Assembly: GCA_019689615.1 (NCBI GenBank)
Contig: JADGHD010000251.1
Coordinates: 1-7,198, forward strand
DNA: 7,198 nt
Source: Frankia sp.
Lineage (GTDB): Bacteria; Actinomycetota; Actinomycetes; Frankiales; Frankiaceae
Reading direction: 5' to 3'
The stretch's first letter is position 1; the number at the start of each line of letters is the position of its first letter. The position numbers were made by a program, and so were the translations under genes. Of the stretch, positions 1 to 5,858 are shown in pieces. The notes beneath the pieces are model-generated. The model saw nothing but the letters and a program-made list of their open reading frames with translations. It made no database searches and had not been told where the DNA came from.

Positions 1-23
1 GGGGGGGGGGGGGGGGGGGGGGG
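1..23. repeat. 23-base G homopolymer at window edge
   Basis: The first 23 bases are all G, followed directly by seven C. No coding frame in the window depends on them. A pure G run of this length exactly at the edge of a sequence is more typical of a sequencing or assembly artefact at a contig end than of real genomic sequence, although a true G tract cannot be excluded. The junction G/C run could also fold on itself, which makes it hard to sequence. Confidence 0.9.
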
Positions 24-48
24 CCCCCCCGGCTGGGTGGCTGGCCGG

Positions 49-1662
49 TCAGCCGGCGCTCTGGTCGAGCCAGAGGGTGTCCATCCGGACGGAGCCCTGG
101 CCGTAGGTCTCGATCCCGCCGACCTTGGTCGTCGACAGCACCGCCCCGACCGTGCGCAGGTACGGCATGAACGGCAGGGTCTCGATCAGCCGCTCCTGGA
201 CGGTGCGGTAGGCCGCCCGCCGCGCGTCGACGTCGGTCGTCGTCCGCCCGGCCTCGAGCGCCTTGTCGACCTCCGGGTCGCTGTACTTGCTCAGGTTGCC
301 CGGGGCGCCGGTGCTCAGCAGCCGGCTCAGCGGCGGCTCGGGGTCGATGGTGATCCAGCCGTAGATGCTCGCGCCGTACTCGCCGGCCGCGAGCCGGCGG
401 AACCAGGTGGCCTGGTCGTTGGTCTCGATCTCCATGTTGACGTTGCTGAACGACTCGAGCTGGGCCTGCATGGCCTCCGCCACCCGGCTGGACTCGGTCG
501 ACTGCGGGATGATCATCGTGAAGTCGACGGGCTTGCCGTCGGCGGCGAGCTCGTCGAACAGCGCCTGCGCCTTCTCCCGGTCGGGCTTCGGGAAGGTCAG
601 CTCCGGCGTGTAGAACGGGCTCTTCTCGCGGAACAGCGTGGTCGGGATCTCGCCGAGGCCCTCGAACGCCGCGTCCTGCACCAGCTCGAGGTCGATCGCG
701 GCGAACATCGCCTGACGCGCGCGCAGGTCGTCGAACGGCGGCTTCGTCAGGTTGAACATGATCGTCGTCATGCCGTCGAGCTGGGGGTCGGTGACCACGA
801 AGCCCCCCTCGGCCGCGTCCGCCTCGGCCTCCTTGGTGGTGCTGATCACCACGTCGGCGCCACCGGTCTGCAGCGTCTGCAGCCGGGTGTTCATGTCCGG
901 CGCGGCGCGGATCTCCAGCCCGTCAAGGTAGGGGCGAGGGTCGTCGTAGTAGTCGGGGTTGCGGGTGAGGATGAGCCGGTCCCCGCGCCGCCACTCCTCG
1001 AGGATGAACGGGCCGGCCCCGACCGGGTTGCTGTTGAACGCCTCCTGGCCGGCGGCCAGCGCGGTCGGCGACGCGATCCAGTTGAGCGCGGAGGCGACGA
1101 TGTTCTGGCCGATGTGCGCCGTCGGCTGGGCGACGGTGAACTGGAGGGTGACCGGGTCGACGACGGTCATGGTGCCGATCACCGCGGCGGCCGAGACGTT
1201 GAGCGAGAGCGCGACCGTCGGGTCCTTCGTCCGCTCCCAGTTGAACTTGACGGCCTCGGCGTCGAACGCCGTGCCGTCGGTGAACTTGAGGCCCTCACGC
1301 AGCTTGAGCGTGTAGGTGACGTTGTCCTCGGTGGTGAGCGACTCGGCGAAGCCGGGGGAGAGCTCACCGGTGGTCTGGTCGCTGTTGAACAGCTGACCGA
1401 ACAGCGCGTTCCCGTACACGCCGGTGAGCGCGTACGAGTTGTAGAACGAGGCGGGGTCGAGGGTCGCCGGCTCGGTCGAGGCCACGAGCCGCAGGGTGCC
1501 GCCGGACTGCGGCGGGCCGGACGCGGCCTGGGCCGGCGCGGTGCCCCCGCCGCCGGTGCTGTCGCCGCTGTCGCCACCGCCGCCGCAGGCCACGAGGGCT
1601 AAGGAGGCGAGAGCCGCCAGGGCCGCCGCGCGGACCGCGACCCGTCGTCTGATCGTGCGCAT
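49..1662 (-). CDS. ABC transporter substrate-binding lipoprotein, family 5 (peptide/nickel/opine type)
   Basis: This 537-residue protein is the extracytoplasmic receptor of an ABC importer of the SBP_bac_5 family, which binds oligopeptides, nickel, opines and other small organic solutes. Residues 1-25 form a signal peptide with an Arg-rich n-region (RTIRRR) and an Ala/Leu core. It ends in a lipobox, LVAC, with Cys26 as the lipidation site, followed by a Gly/Ser/Pro-rich linker to about residue 53. The mature domain starts at GGTLRLV (54-60). It carries family features such as LREGLKFTDGTAFDAEAV (121-138), NPVGAGPF (212-219) and RNPDYYDDPRPYLDG (234-248). Length is normal for the family. The ATG start is supported by AGGAG on the minus strand (1672-1676), 9 bases upstream. 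No permease or ATPase gene is visible; they could lie beyond base 1, downstream of this gene. It is transcribed divergently from the oxidoreductase at 2114, so it may supply that cluster's substrate. The ligand cannot be read from sequence. Confidence 0.95.
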   Translation of the reverse strand: MRTIRRRVAVRAAALAALASLALVACGGGGDSGDSTGGGGTAPAQAASGPPQSGGTLRLVASTEPATLDPASFYNSYALTGVYGNALFGQLFNSDQTTGELSPGFAESLTTEDNVTYTLKLREGLKFTDGTAFDAEAVKFNWERTKDPTVALSLNVSAAAVIGTMTVVDPVTLQFTVAQPTAHIGQNIVASALNWIASPTALAAGQEAFNSNPVGAGPFILEEWRRGDRLILTRNPDYYDDPRPYLDGLEIRAAPDMNTRLQTLQTGGADVVISTTKEAEADAAEGGFVVTDPQLDGMTTIMFNLTKPPFDDLRARQAMFAAIDLELVQDAAFEGLGEIPTTLFREKSPFYTPELTFPKPDREKAQALFDELAADGKPVDFTMIIPQSTESSRVAEAMQAQLESFSNVNMEIETNDQATWFRRLAAGEYGASIYGWITIDPEPPLSRLLSTGAPGNLSKYSDPEVDKALEAGRTTTDVDARRAAYRTVQERLIETLPFMPYLRTVGAVLSTTKVGGIETYGQGSVRMDTLWLDQSAG

Positions 1663-1745
1663 GGGCAGGTACTCCTGGAGTCGGGGACGTCGGAATCAGT
1701 GCCAGCCCGTGGCTGACCGGCCGGAGTCGTGACCGGTAGCGGTGT

Positions 1746-1773
1746 CCGGCCGCCGCCCCTTCCTGGCGGCCGG
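1746..1773. other. GC hairpin with 9-bp perfect stem (possible leader structure)
   Basis: Bases 1746-1754 (CCGGCCGCC) pair perfectly with 1765-1773 (GGCGGCCGG) around a 10-base loop. There is no T run on either side to make it a classic intrinsic terminator. If the transporter gene is transcribed from the TATATT region near 1861, this hairpin lies in its untranslated leader, about 84-111 bases before the start codon. A role in attenuation, RNA stability or read-through blocking is inference. Confidence 0.5.
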
Positions 1774-1777
1774 TGGG

Positions 1778-1800
1778 CGCCGGGCTGCCAGCGCCCGGCG
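1778..1800. other. GC hairpin with 8-bp perfect stem, tandem with the previous one
   Basis: Bases 1778-1785 (CGCCGGGC) pair perfectly with 1793-1800 (GCCCGGCG) around a 7-base loop. Only four bases separate it from the 9-bp hairpin at 1746-1773. An alternative pairing, GGGCGC (1775-1780) with GCGCCC (1791-1796), overlaps it, so the two folds are mutually exclusive. There is no adjacent T tract. Such stems are easier to form by chance in very GC-rich DNA, so function is uncertain. Confidence 0.45.
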
Positions 1801-1817
1801 AAGCAGCAGATGCGGCG

Positions 1818-1859
1818 GTGCGGTTCGCGACCCGCGCCGCAAGCACAGTGCGGTCGCAC
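1818..1859. repeat. GTGCGGT element repeated 30 bases apart; second copy is palindromic
   Basis: GTGCGGT occurs at 1818-1824 and again at 1848-1854, exactly 30 bases apart. The second copy is part of a 12-base palindrome, GTGCG-GT-CGCAC (1848-1859), with perfect 5-base arms. The first is followed by TCGCGACC and resembles a degraded version of the same dyad. The pair sits just transcript-side of the proposed transporter promoter. Face-of-helix spacing would suit a dimeric regulator, but this is inference. Confidence 0.35.
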
Positions 1860-1860
1860 C

Positions 1861-1890
1861 AATATAGAACCACGTTCTTTCAGGACACAA
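1861..1890 (-). promoter_or_regulatory. Candidate promoter for the transporter gene
   Basis: Read on the minus strand, bases 1866-1861 give TATATT, a five-of-six match to the sigma-70 type -10 hexamer. TTGTGT at 1890-1885, 18 bases upstream, is a weak -35 candidate (only TTG matches). Transcription would begin near 1854 and give a leader of roughly 190 bases before the start codon at 1662. That leader would include both hairpins. The AGAAC/GTTCT dyad lies in the spacer between the two hexamers and touches the -10, a usual place for a repressor operator. Confidence 0.4.
1862..1880. promoter_or_regulatory. Operator-like palindrome AGAAC-CAC-GTTCT
   Basis: AGAAC (1866-1870) and GTTCT (1874-1878) form perfect 5-base arms around a 3-base spacer. 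The preceding ATAT makes the 15-base string 1862-1876, which recurs with two mismatches at 1961-1975. The layout resembles binding sites of TetR-type regulators of lipid and steroid catabolism. The KstR consensus, however, has AAC-N2-GTT, and both copies here have AAC-N3-GTT, so it is not a textbook KstR box. No regulator gene is in the window. Confidence 0.5.
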
Positions 1891-1894
1891 CGGC

Positions 1895-1913
1895 TTGACT
1901 AGCGGCGCGCTAG
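1895..1913. promoter_or_regulatory. TTGACT hexamer with adjoining 15-base palindrome
   Basis: TTGACT (1895-1900) is a five-of-six match to a -35 hexamer reading toward the plus-strand enzyme genes. It overlaps the palindrome CTAGCG-GCG-CGCTAG (1899-1913), which has perfect 6-base arms and a 3-base spacer. The best -10 candidate after it is poor (TATGTC at 1919-1924, 18-base spacing), so the promoter call is weak while the palindrome itself is clear. Its position fits an operator controlling transcription of the oxidoreductase operon. This site differs in sequence from the AGAAC motif and may bind another protein. Confidence 0.4.
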
Positions 1914-1960
1914 CTGCATATGTCTGCGTCGGTCTTGGCCACGGCCGCCCGTCGGGGGCC

Positions 1961-1977
1961 ATATAGAACTTCGTTGC
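1961..1977. promoter_or_regulatory. Second ATATAGAAC-N2-CGTT motif
   Basis: The sequence 1961-1975 matches 1862-1876 at 13 of 15 positions (ATATAGAAC, two differing bases, CGTT), 99 bases apart and in the same orientation. The right arm is degraded here (GTTGC instead of GTTCT), so the dyad is imperfect. Two copies flanking the proposed plus-strand promoter suggest a regulator acting at both sites, for example by cooperative binding or looping, but that is inference. Confidence 0.45.
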
Positions 1978-2113
1978 CACCTATGGGGCCGATCGGTGGT
2001 GCCGCCCTGCCCGGTTCGCGAGACTGCGGTCGCGTGGCGCTGCCGGCCGAGGCAGGCCGCCGGCCAGGACCGGCCGCCACGACGGGCATGACGGGAAGGT
2101 TGGGCAGCCACCG

Positions 2114-3115
2114 ATGAGCACCCCCGGCACCGCCAGCGGCACCCCCACGGCCCCCGCCGCCGGCGGCTCCCTGCGCGTAGGGCTGACCTGGGGCGGCGAC
2201 CCGGGCCGGGCGCGCGCCTACGACGCCGAGCCGGCCATCGACTCGCTGTGGACCGGCGGCCACGTGGCATCGCGCAACCCGACGCCCGAGGCGATGATGG
2301 GCCTCGCCCGGCTGTCGGCCCTGACCGAGCGGGTGCGCATCGGCACGTCGATCCTGCTGCTGCCGCTGTACTCGCCGGCGATCGTGGCCAAGCAGGTCGC
2401 CGACCTCGACCGGGTGACGAACGGCCGGGTCATCCTCGGCGTCGGCATCGGCGGCGAGTACCCGCAGGAGTTCCGCGCCTGCCAGGTGCCGATCTCCGAA
2501 CGCGGCCGGCGGACGAACGAGTCCATCCAGCTGCTGCGCCGGCTGTGGACGGCCGAGGAGATCTCGCACGACGGGCCGTACTACCCGATGGCGGACGTGC
2601 GGATCCACCCGGCGCCGGTCCAGCCCGGCGGCCCGCCGATCGTCGTCGCCGGCCGCAGGGAGCCGGCGATGCGCCGGGCCGCGCTGCTCGGCGACGGCTG
2701 GATGCCCTACCTCTATTCCCCGCGCCGCTACGCCGACTCGGTCGCCACCATCCGGCGGATCGCCGCCGAGAACGGTCGGGACCTCGCCGGCTTCGACTGG
2801 TACGCCTTCGTCTTCGTCAACGTGCACGACGACGGCGACGCCGCGCGCGAGCAGGCAGCGCGGATGCTGGGCGGGCAGTACAACCAGGACTTCCGGGCCA
2901 TGGTCGACCGGGTCGCGGCCGCCGGCACCGCCGCCGAGGTCGAGCGCAGGCTCACCGCCTTCCTCGACGCGGGCGCCCGCCACCTGATCTTCGTGCCGGC
3001 CGCCCGTGAACCGGCCGCCGCCAACCTCGTCGTGCGCCGCCTGCTCGACGAGATCGTGCCCGCGCTGCGCGAGCGGGCCGACCAGGTGGACCAGCCCACC
3101 GCGCCAGGCTCCTGA
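2114..3115 (+). CDS. LLM-class flavin/F420-dependent oxidoreductase
   Basis: This 333-residue protein belongs to the bacterial luciferase-like (LLM) family, whose members use FMN or coenzyme F420 for oxidation, reduction or monooxygenation in the cytoplasm. Family signatures are RVGLTWGG (21-28), the strand-helix block TERVRIGTSILLLPLYSP (71-88), AKQVADLD (92-99) and GRVILGVGIGGEYPQEF (104-120). A C-terminal segment, GTAAEVERRLTAFLDAGARHLIF, is typical of F420-type members. Length is normal. The ATG at 2114 is the only good start, but its ribosome binding site (GGGAAGG, 2093-2099) lies 14 bases away, longer than ideal. Residues 1-19 are a low-complexity Ala/Pro/Gly/Thr tail before the first strand. 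It is the first gene of the plus-strand group, divergent from the transporter, with a 111-base gap to the ligase. The actinobacterial context favours F420 over FMN, but sequence alone does not decide cofactor or substrate. Confidence 0.93.
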   Translation: MSTPGTASGTPTAPAAGGSLRVGLTWGGDPGRARAYDAEPAIDSLWTGGHVASRNPTPEAMMGLARLSALTERVRIGTSILLLPLYSPAIVAKQVADLDRVTNGRVILGVGIGGEYPQEFRACQVPISERGRRTNESIQLLRRLWTAEEISHDGPYYPMADVRIHPAPVQPGGPPIVVAGRREPAMRRAALLGDGWMPYLYSPRRYADSVATIRRIAAENGRDLAGFDWYAFVFVNVHDDGDAAREQAARMLGGQYNQDFRAMVDRVAAAGTAAEVERRLTAFLDAGARHLIFVPAAREPAAANLVVRRLLDEIVPALRERADQVDQPTAPGS

Positions 3116-3226
3116 CCGCGCCCGGCCGGCCCGGCGACGGAGCGGGCCGCATCGCTCGCGGGTGCGCGTCCCGGCGGCGAAGCTGAAGGTCAACGACGGC
3201 CGGCCGGCGCGGAAGGAGATGTCGTC

Positions 3227-4699
3227 ATGGCAGCGCCCGCGGACACCAGGATCAGCGCAGCCCAGCGGATCCGGGAGTTGGGCCGCGAGCGCCCGGACGA
3301 GGTGGCGTTACGCCACATCGCCCAGGACGGCACCGAGACCACCGCCACCTGGGCGGAGCTCGACCGGCGGTCGAGCCAGCTGGCCGGCGCACTGGCCGGC
3401 CGCGGTGTCGGGCAAGGCGACCGGCTGGGCATCGAGCTGCGCGACTCCCCGCAGTTCGTGCTGGCGGCGCTCGCCGCGTGGAAGCTCGGCGCGATCCCGG
3501 TGCCGGCCCGCTGGGACCTGCCCGACTGGGAGCTGGCCCGGCTGCGCCAGGTGATCGCGGCGCCGGTCTACCTGGATACCAGCGAGCTCGCCTGGATCGA
3601 CGACACCGCTCGGTTGCCGGTCCCCGACCTGCCCGACGCGGTCTCGCCGTCGATGAACGGCATCTGCAGCTCCGGCTCGACCGGGACCCCGAAGGTGATC
3701 GTCACCGGCCGGCCGTCGCTGTACGACCCGATGCTGTCGGTGCCGTTCGCCGCTGCCTGGGGCACCGAGGTGCCGCGGCCGCAGGAGATCCTGGTGCTCG
3801 CGCCGATGTACCACGCGAACGGCTTCACCACGCTGTACGCGCTGCTCGTCGGCGACCACCTGACCGTGTTGGAGAAGTTCGACGCGGCGCGGGTGGTCGA
3901 CGCGGTCGAACGCCACCGGGTCTCGACCTTCACCGCGACCCCGACGATGCTCAAGCGGATCGCCGACCTGCCCGGCATCGACGCCCGTGACCTCAGCAGC
4001 CTCGTGTTCATCCTGCAGGGCGCGGCCCCGATGCCACCGTCGCTGGCCCACCGGTGGGCGAAGCTGATCGGCCCTGAGCGGATCATCATGGCCTACGGCA
4101 TGACCGAGGGCCTGGGACTGGCGGCGATCCGCGGCGACGAGTGGCTGACCCGCCAGGGCAGCGTCGGCCGTGGCTTCCGCGAGACCGAGATCAAGGTGCT
4201 CGACCTCGATGGCCGGCCGGTGCCGCCGGGCGAGATCGGCGAGGTCTACCTGCGCTCGTCGATGTCCGACGGCTACGAGTACCTGGGCGGCGCGCCCCGG
4301 ATGCGGCAGACCGACGACGGCTTCGCCACCGCCGGCGACATGGGCTACCTCGACGCCGACGGGTTCCTCTACCTCGTGGACCGGCGCGTCGACATGATCG
4401 TCACCGGCGGCGCCAACGTCTTCCCGGCGCAGGTCGAGGCCGCGCTGATCGACCACCCGGGCATCGCCGACGTCGTCGTCATCGGCCTCGCCGACCCCGA
4501 GTGGGGCCGGCGGGTGCACGCCATCATCGCCCCGGCCGACCCGGCTGCCCCGCCCACGCCCGACGAGATCCGCCAGTACGCGAAGTCCCGGCTGGCCGCC
4601 TACAAGGTCCCGAAGTCGGTTGAGATCGTCGACGCCATCCCCCGCAGCGAGGCCACGAAGGTCAACCGGGCCGCGCTGGTCGCCGCCCGCGGCGGCTGA
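3227..4699 (+). CDS. AMP-forming acyl/aryl-CoA ligase (ANL superfamily)
   Basis: This 490-residue enzyme should activate a carboxylic acid with ATP to an acyl-adenylate and then to the CoA thioester. Core motifs are in order: the phosphate-binding loop SSGSTGTPK (148-156), APMYHANG (192-199), ATPTMLKRI (237-245), YGMTEG (290-295), AGD (369-371, usually TGD), DRRVDMIVTGGANVFPAQVE (385-404), and a C-terminal lid with YKVPKSVEIVDAIPR (459-473). Catalytic Lys478 is in SEATKVNR, where the usual Gly before Lys is Thr. It is slightly shorter than many FadD-type ligases but complete. The ATG is supported by GGAAGGAG (3211-3218), 8 bases upstream. Its loop and compact length suggest the BaiB/CaiC/FadD-like acid-CoA ligases rather than NRPS domains, and no carrier protein is nearby. 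Its likely role is entry of an acid substrate into the pathway served by the neighbouring SDR and CoA-transferase. The acid is unknown. Confidence 0.95.
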   Translation: MAAPADTRISAAQRIRELGRERPDEVALRHIAQDGTETTATWAELDRRSSQLAGALAGRGVGQGDRLGIELRDSPQFVLAALAAWKLGAIPVPARWDLPDWELARLRQVIAAPVYLDTSELAWIDDTARLPVPDLPDAVSPSMNGICSSGSTGTPKVIVTGRPSLYDPMLSVPFAAAWGTEVPRPQEILVLAPMYHANGFTTLYALLVGDHLTVLEKFDAARVVDAVERHRVSTFTATPTMLKRIADLPGIDARDLSSLVFILQGAAPMPPSLAHRWAKLIGPERIIMAYGMTEGLGLAAIRGDEWLTRQGSVGRGFRETEIKVLDLDGRPVPPGEIGEVYLRSSMSDGYEYLGGAPRMRQTDDGFATAGDMGYLDADGFLYLVDRRVDMIVTGGANVFPAQVEAALIDHPGIADVVVIGLADPEWGRRVHAIIAPADPAAPPTPDEIRQYAKSRLAAYKVPKSVEIVDAIPRSEATKVNRAALVAARGG

Positions 4700-4742
4700 G
4701 GGCGGCCGGCCGACCGATCCATGGCGCCAGGCGGACTGCATT

Positions 4743-4761
4743 TTCTATATTTGATACAGAA
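4743..4761. promoter_or_regulatory. AT-rich 19-base inverted repeat, candidate operator/promoter of the SDR gene
   Basis: TTCTATAT (4743-4750) and ATACAGAA (4754-4761) pair at seven of eight positions around the spacer TTG. The element stands out as an AT island in the gap between ligase and SDR. It contains TATATT (4746-4751), a good -10 hexamer placed 35 bases before the GTG start. I see no convincing -35. The 9-mer TTCTATATT also occurs on the minus strand at 1869-1861, in the proposed transporter promoter. This supports an internal promoter and possibly a shared regulator. Confidence 0.5.
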
Positions 4762-4786
4762 TCCGGACGGACCGAGGAGGCCCAGC

Positions 4787-5659
4787 GTGGCGGACCAGGC
4801 GGGAGCAGCGACCGGTGAGCCGACAGTCCGGCGCGGGTGGGAGCCCGTGGACCCGGTGCCGGCCGGCGACCCGACCGCGGCGTTCCGGCTGGACGGCCGG
4901 GTCGCGGTGGTGACCGGGGCCGCGTCCGGGATCGGGCGGGCCGCGGCGGTCACGTTCCACCAGGCCGGCGCGTTCGTCGTGCTCGCCGACCTGGCCGCCG
5001 ACGGCCTCGCGCGCACCGCGGAGCTGGCCGGCGGGCCAGACGGCACGCTGGTCGTGCCGACCGACGTCCGGGACAGGGCCGCGGTCGACGCGCTCGCGGC
5101 GGCTGCGGTCGGCGTCCGTGGGCACCTGGACGTCTGGGTGAACTGCGCCGGCATCCTGCGGCACGGGCCGATCCTCGACACGACCGAGGAGGACTTCGAC
5201 GCGATCGTCGCGGTCAACCTCAAGGGCGTCTACCACGGCGCGTTGGCCGCCGCCCGGATCATGGCCAAACAGGGCTCCGGATCGATCATCAACCTGTCCT
5301 CCGGCGCGGCCGACGCCCCGGCTCCCGGCTACAGCCTGTACGGGCTCACCAAGGCCGGGGTACTGATGCTCACCCGGTCGCTCGCCGCCGAGCTGGGACC
5401 GCTCGGCGTCCGGGCGAACGCGGTCGCTCCCGGCGTGATCGACACGCCGATGGTCTCCTCGTACTTCGTCCGGCCCGACGGCTCCACCGACGAGGAGCAG
5501 CGGGACCAGCACATGGCGCTGCGGACGCAGATCGCCGCGCTGCGCAAGATCGGCCACCCCAACGACATCGCTCTGGCGCTGCTCTACCTCGCCAGCGACG
5601 CCGGCCAGTTCGTCACCGGCCAGACCCTGCGGCCCAACGGCGGCGTCTCGATGCCCTGA
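4787..5659 (+). CDS. Short-chain dehydrogenase/reductase (classical SDR, NAD-type)
   Basis: This 290-residue oxidoreductase should interconvert a hydroxyl and a keto group with a nicotinamide cofactor. It shows the Rossmann glycine motif TGAASGIG (43-50), Asp68 at the end of the second strand (favouring NAD over NADP), NCAG (119-122, variant of NNAG), Asn144, and the catalytic Ser172, Tyr185 and Lys189 (YGLTK). The PG motif follows at 215-216. The chosen start is GTG at 4787, with GAGGAGG (4774-4780) six bases upstream. An in-frame ATG at 4721 would add 22 residues, lacks a ribosome binding site and would place the AT-rich repeat inside the gene. Even so, about 35 residues (rich in Pro, Ala, Gly) precede the Rossmann fold, longer than most classical SDRs. 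The C-terminus ends RPNGGVSMP. Its position between the ligase and the CoA-transferase suggests a hydroxyacyl-CoA or alicyclic/steroid-like alcohol substrate, but that is inference. Confidence 0.93.
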   Translation: MADQAGAATGEPTVRRGWEPVDPVPAGDPTAAFRLDGRVAVVTGAASGIGRAAAVTFHQAGAFVVLADLAADGLARTAELAGGPDGTLVVPTDVRDRAAVDALAAAAVGVRGHLDVWVNCAGILRHGPILDTTEEDFDAIVAVNLKGVYHGALAAARIMAKQGSGSIINLSSGAADAPAPGYSLYGLTKAGVLMLTRSLAAELGPLGVRANAVAPGVIDTPMVSSYFVRPDGSTDEEQRDQHMALRTQIAALRKIGHPNDIALALLYLASDAGQFVTGQTLRPNGGVSMP

Positions 5660-5858
5660 CGGGTCTCGCCCCGAACGACGGGCTCCGGCACGCCCCGCCG
5701 GGACCCGCGGCCGACCACGGCCGAGACCGGGCCGCCGCGGCCGGCGCCGCCACCGCGGCCACGCGCGGGCGACGCGCGCCACCGGCACGGCCAGCACGGC
5801 AGCCGGCTGCTCGGGCGCGCCGGGCCGGCCGCGCGCACGCACCAGACGAGGAGACGTC

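Larger units (their letters stand above)
1663..2113. promoter_or_regulatory. 451-base divergent intergenic control region
   Basis: This stretch separates the minus-strand transporter gene from the plus-strand enzyme genes, and I see no credible gene in it. From left to right it holds the transporter's ribosome binding site (1672-1676), two strong GC hairpins (1746-1773 and 1778-1800) and two GTGCGGT elements (1818 and 1848). It then holds an AGAAC-CAC-GTTCT palindrome beside a TATATT hexamer (1861-1880), a TTGACT hexamer with an adjoining 15-base palindrome (1895-1913) and a second ATATAGAAC motif (1961-1977). Bases 2000-2113 are GC-rich with nothing clear apart from a distant GGGAAGG (2093-2099) before the next gene. 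The concentration of AT-rich words at 1861-1980 in otherwise very GC-rich DNA argues that the promoters and operators for both directions lie here. Confidence 0.75.

Noticed and set aside
29..48. 5-bp hairpin (CCGGC/GCCGG, 10-base loop) right after the transporter stop codon
   Set aside because: The stem is short and lacks a T run on the relevant strand. It also borders the suspicious G/C homopolymer, so I do not call it a terminator.
37..1602. 521-residue open frame on the plus strand opposite the transporter gene
   Set aside because: It is rich in Arg, Gly, Val and Leu with no recognisable domain, and it lies antisense to a clear family 5 lipoprotein gene. Long antisense frames are expected at this GC content.
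1862..1880. Calling the AGAAC/GTTCT site a KstR box
   Set aside because: The known KstR consensus has two bases between AAC and GTT, and both copies here have three. No KstR-like gene is present, so only an unnamed operator-like site is reported.
1696..1980. 94-residue minus-strand frame in the divergent intergenic region
   Set aside because: It spans the promoter-like and hairpin elements, has no good ribosome binding site and resembles no known protein.
1920..2117. 65-residue plus-strand frame whose stop overlaps the oxidoreductase ATG (ATGA)
   Set aside because: The ATGA overlap looks like translational coupling. However, there is no ribosome binding site before base 1920, the frame runs through the second AGAAC motif, and the peptide is low-complexity.
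3119..3136. GC palindrome-like stretch just after the oxidoreductase stop codon
   Set aside because: It is an imperfect run of C/G with almost no loop and no T tract. This is common by chance in such DNA and gives no firm evidence of termination between the two genes.
3308..4741. 477-residue open frame on the minus strand opposite the ligase
   Set aside because: The composition is His/Arg/Asp/Gly-rich with no motifs. It mirrors the third-position GC bias of the real ligase gene.
5660..5858. 199-base gap between SDR and CoA-transferase, with a CGGCCG-ACCA-CGGCCG hairpin (5708-5723) and a CCGCGGCC repeat (5735, 5753)
   Set aside because: Both are low-complexity GC words. No AT-rich promoter island, T tract or copy of the AGAAC motif was found, so no regulatory feature is called.
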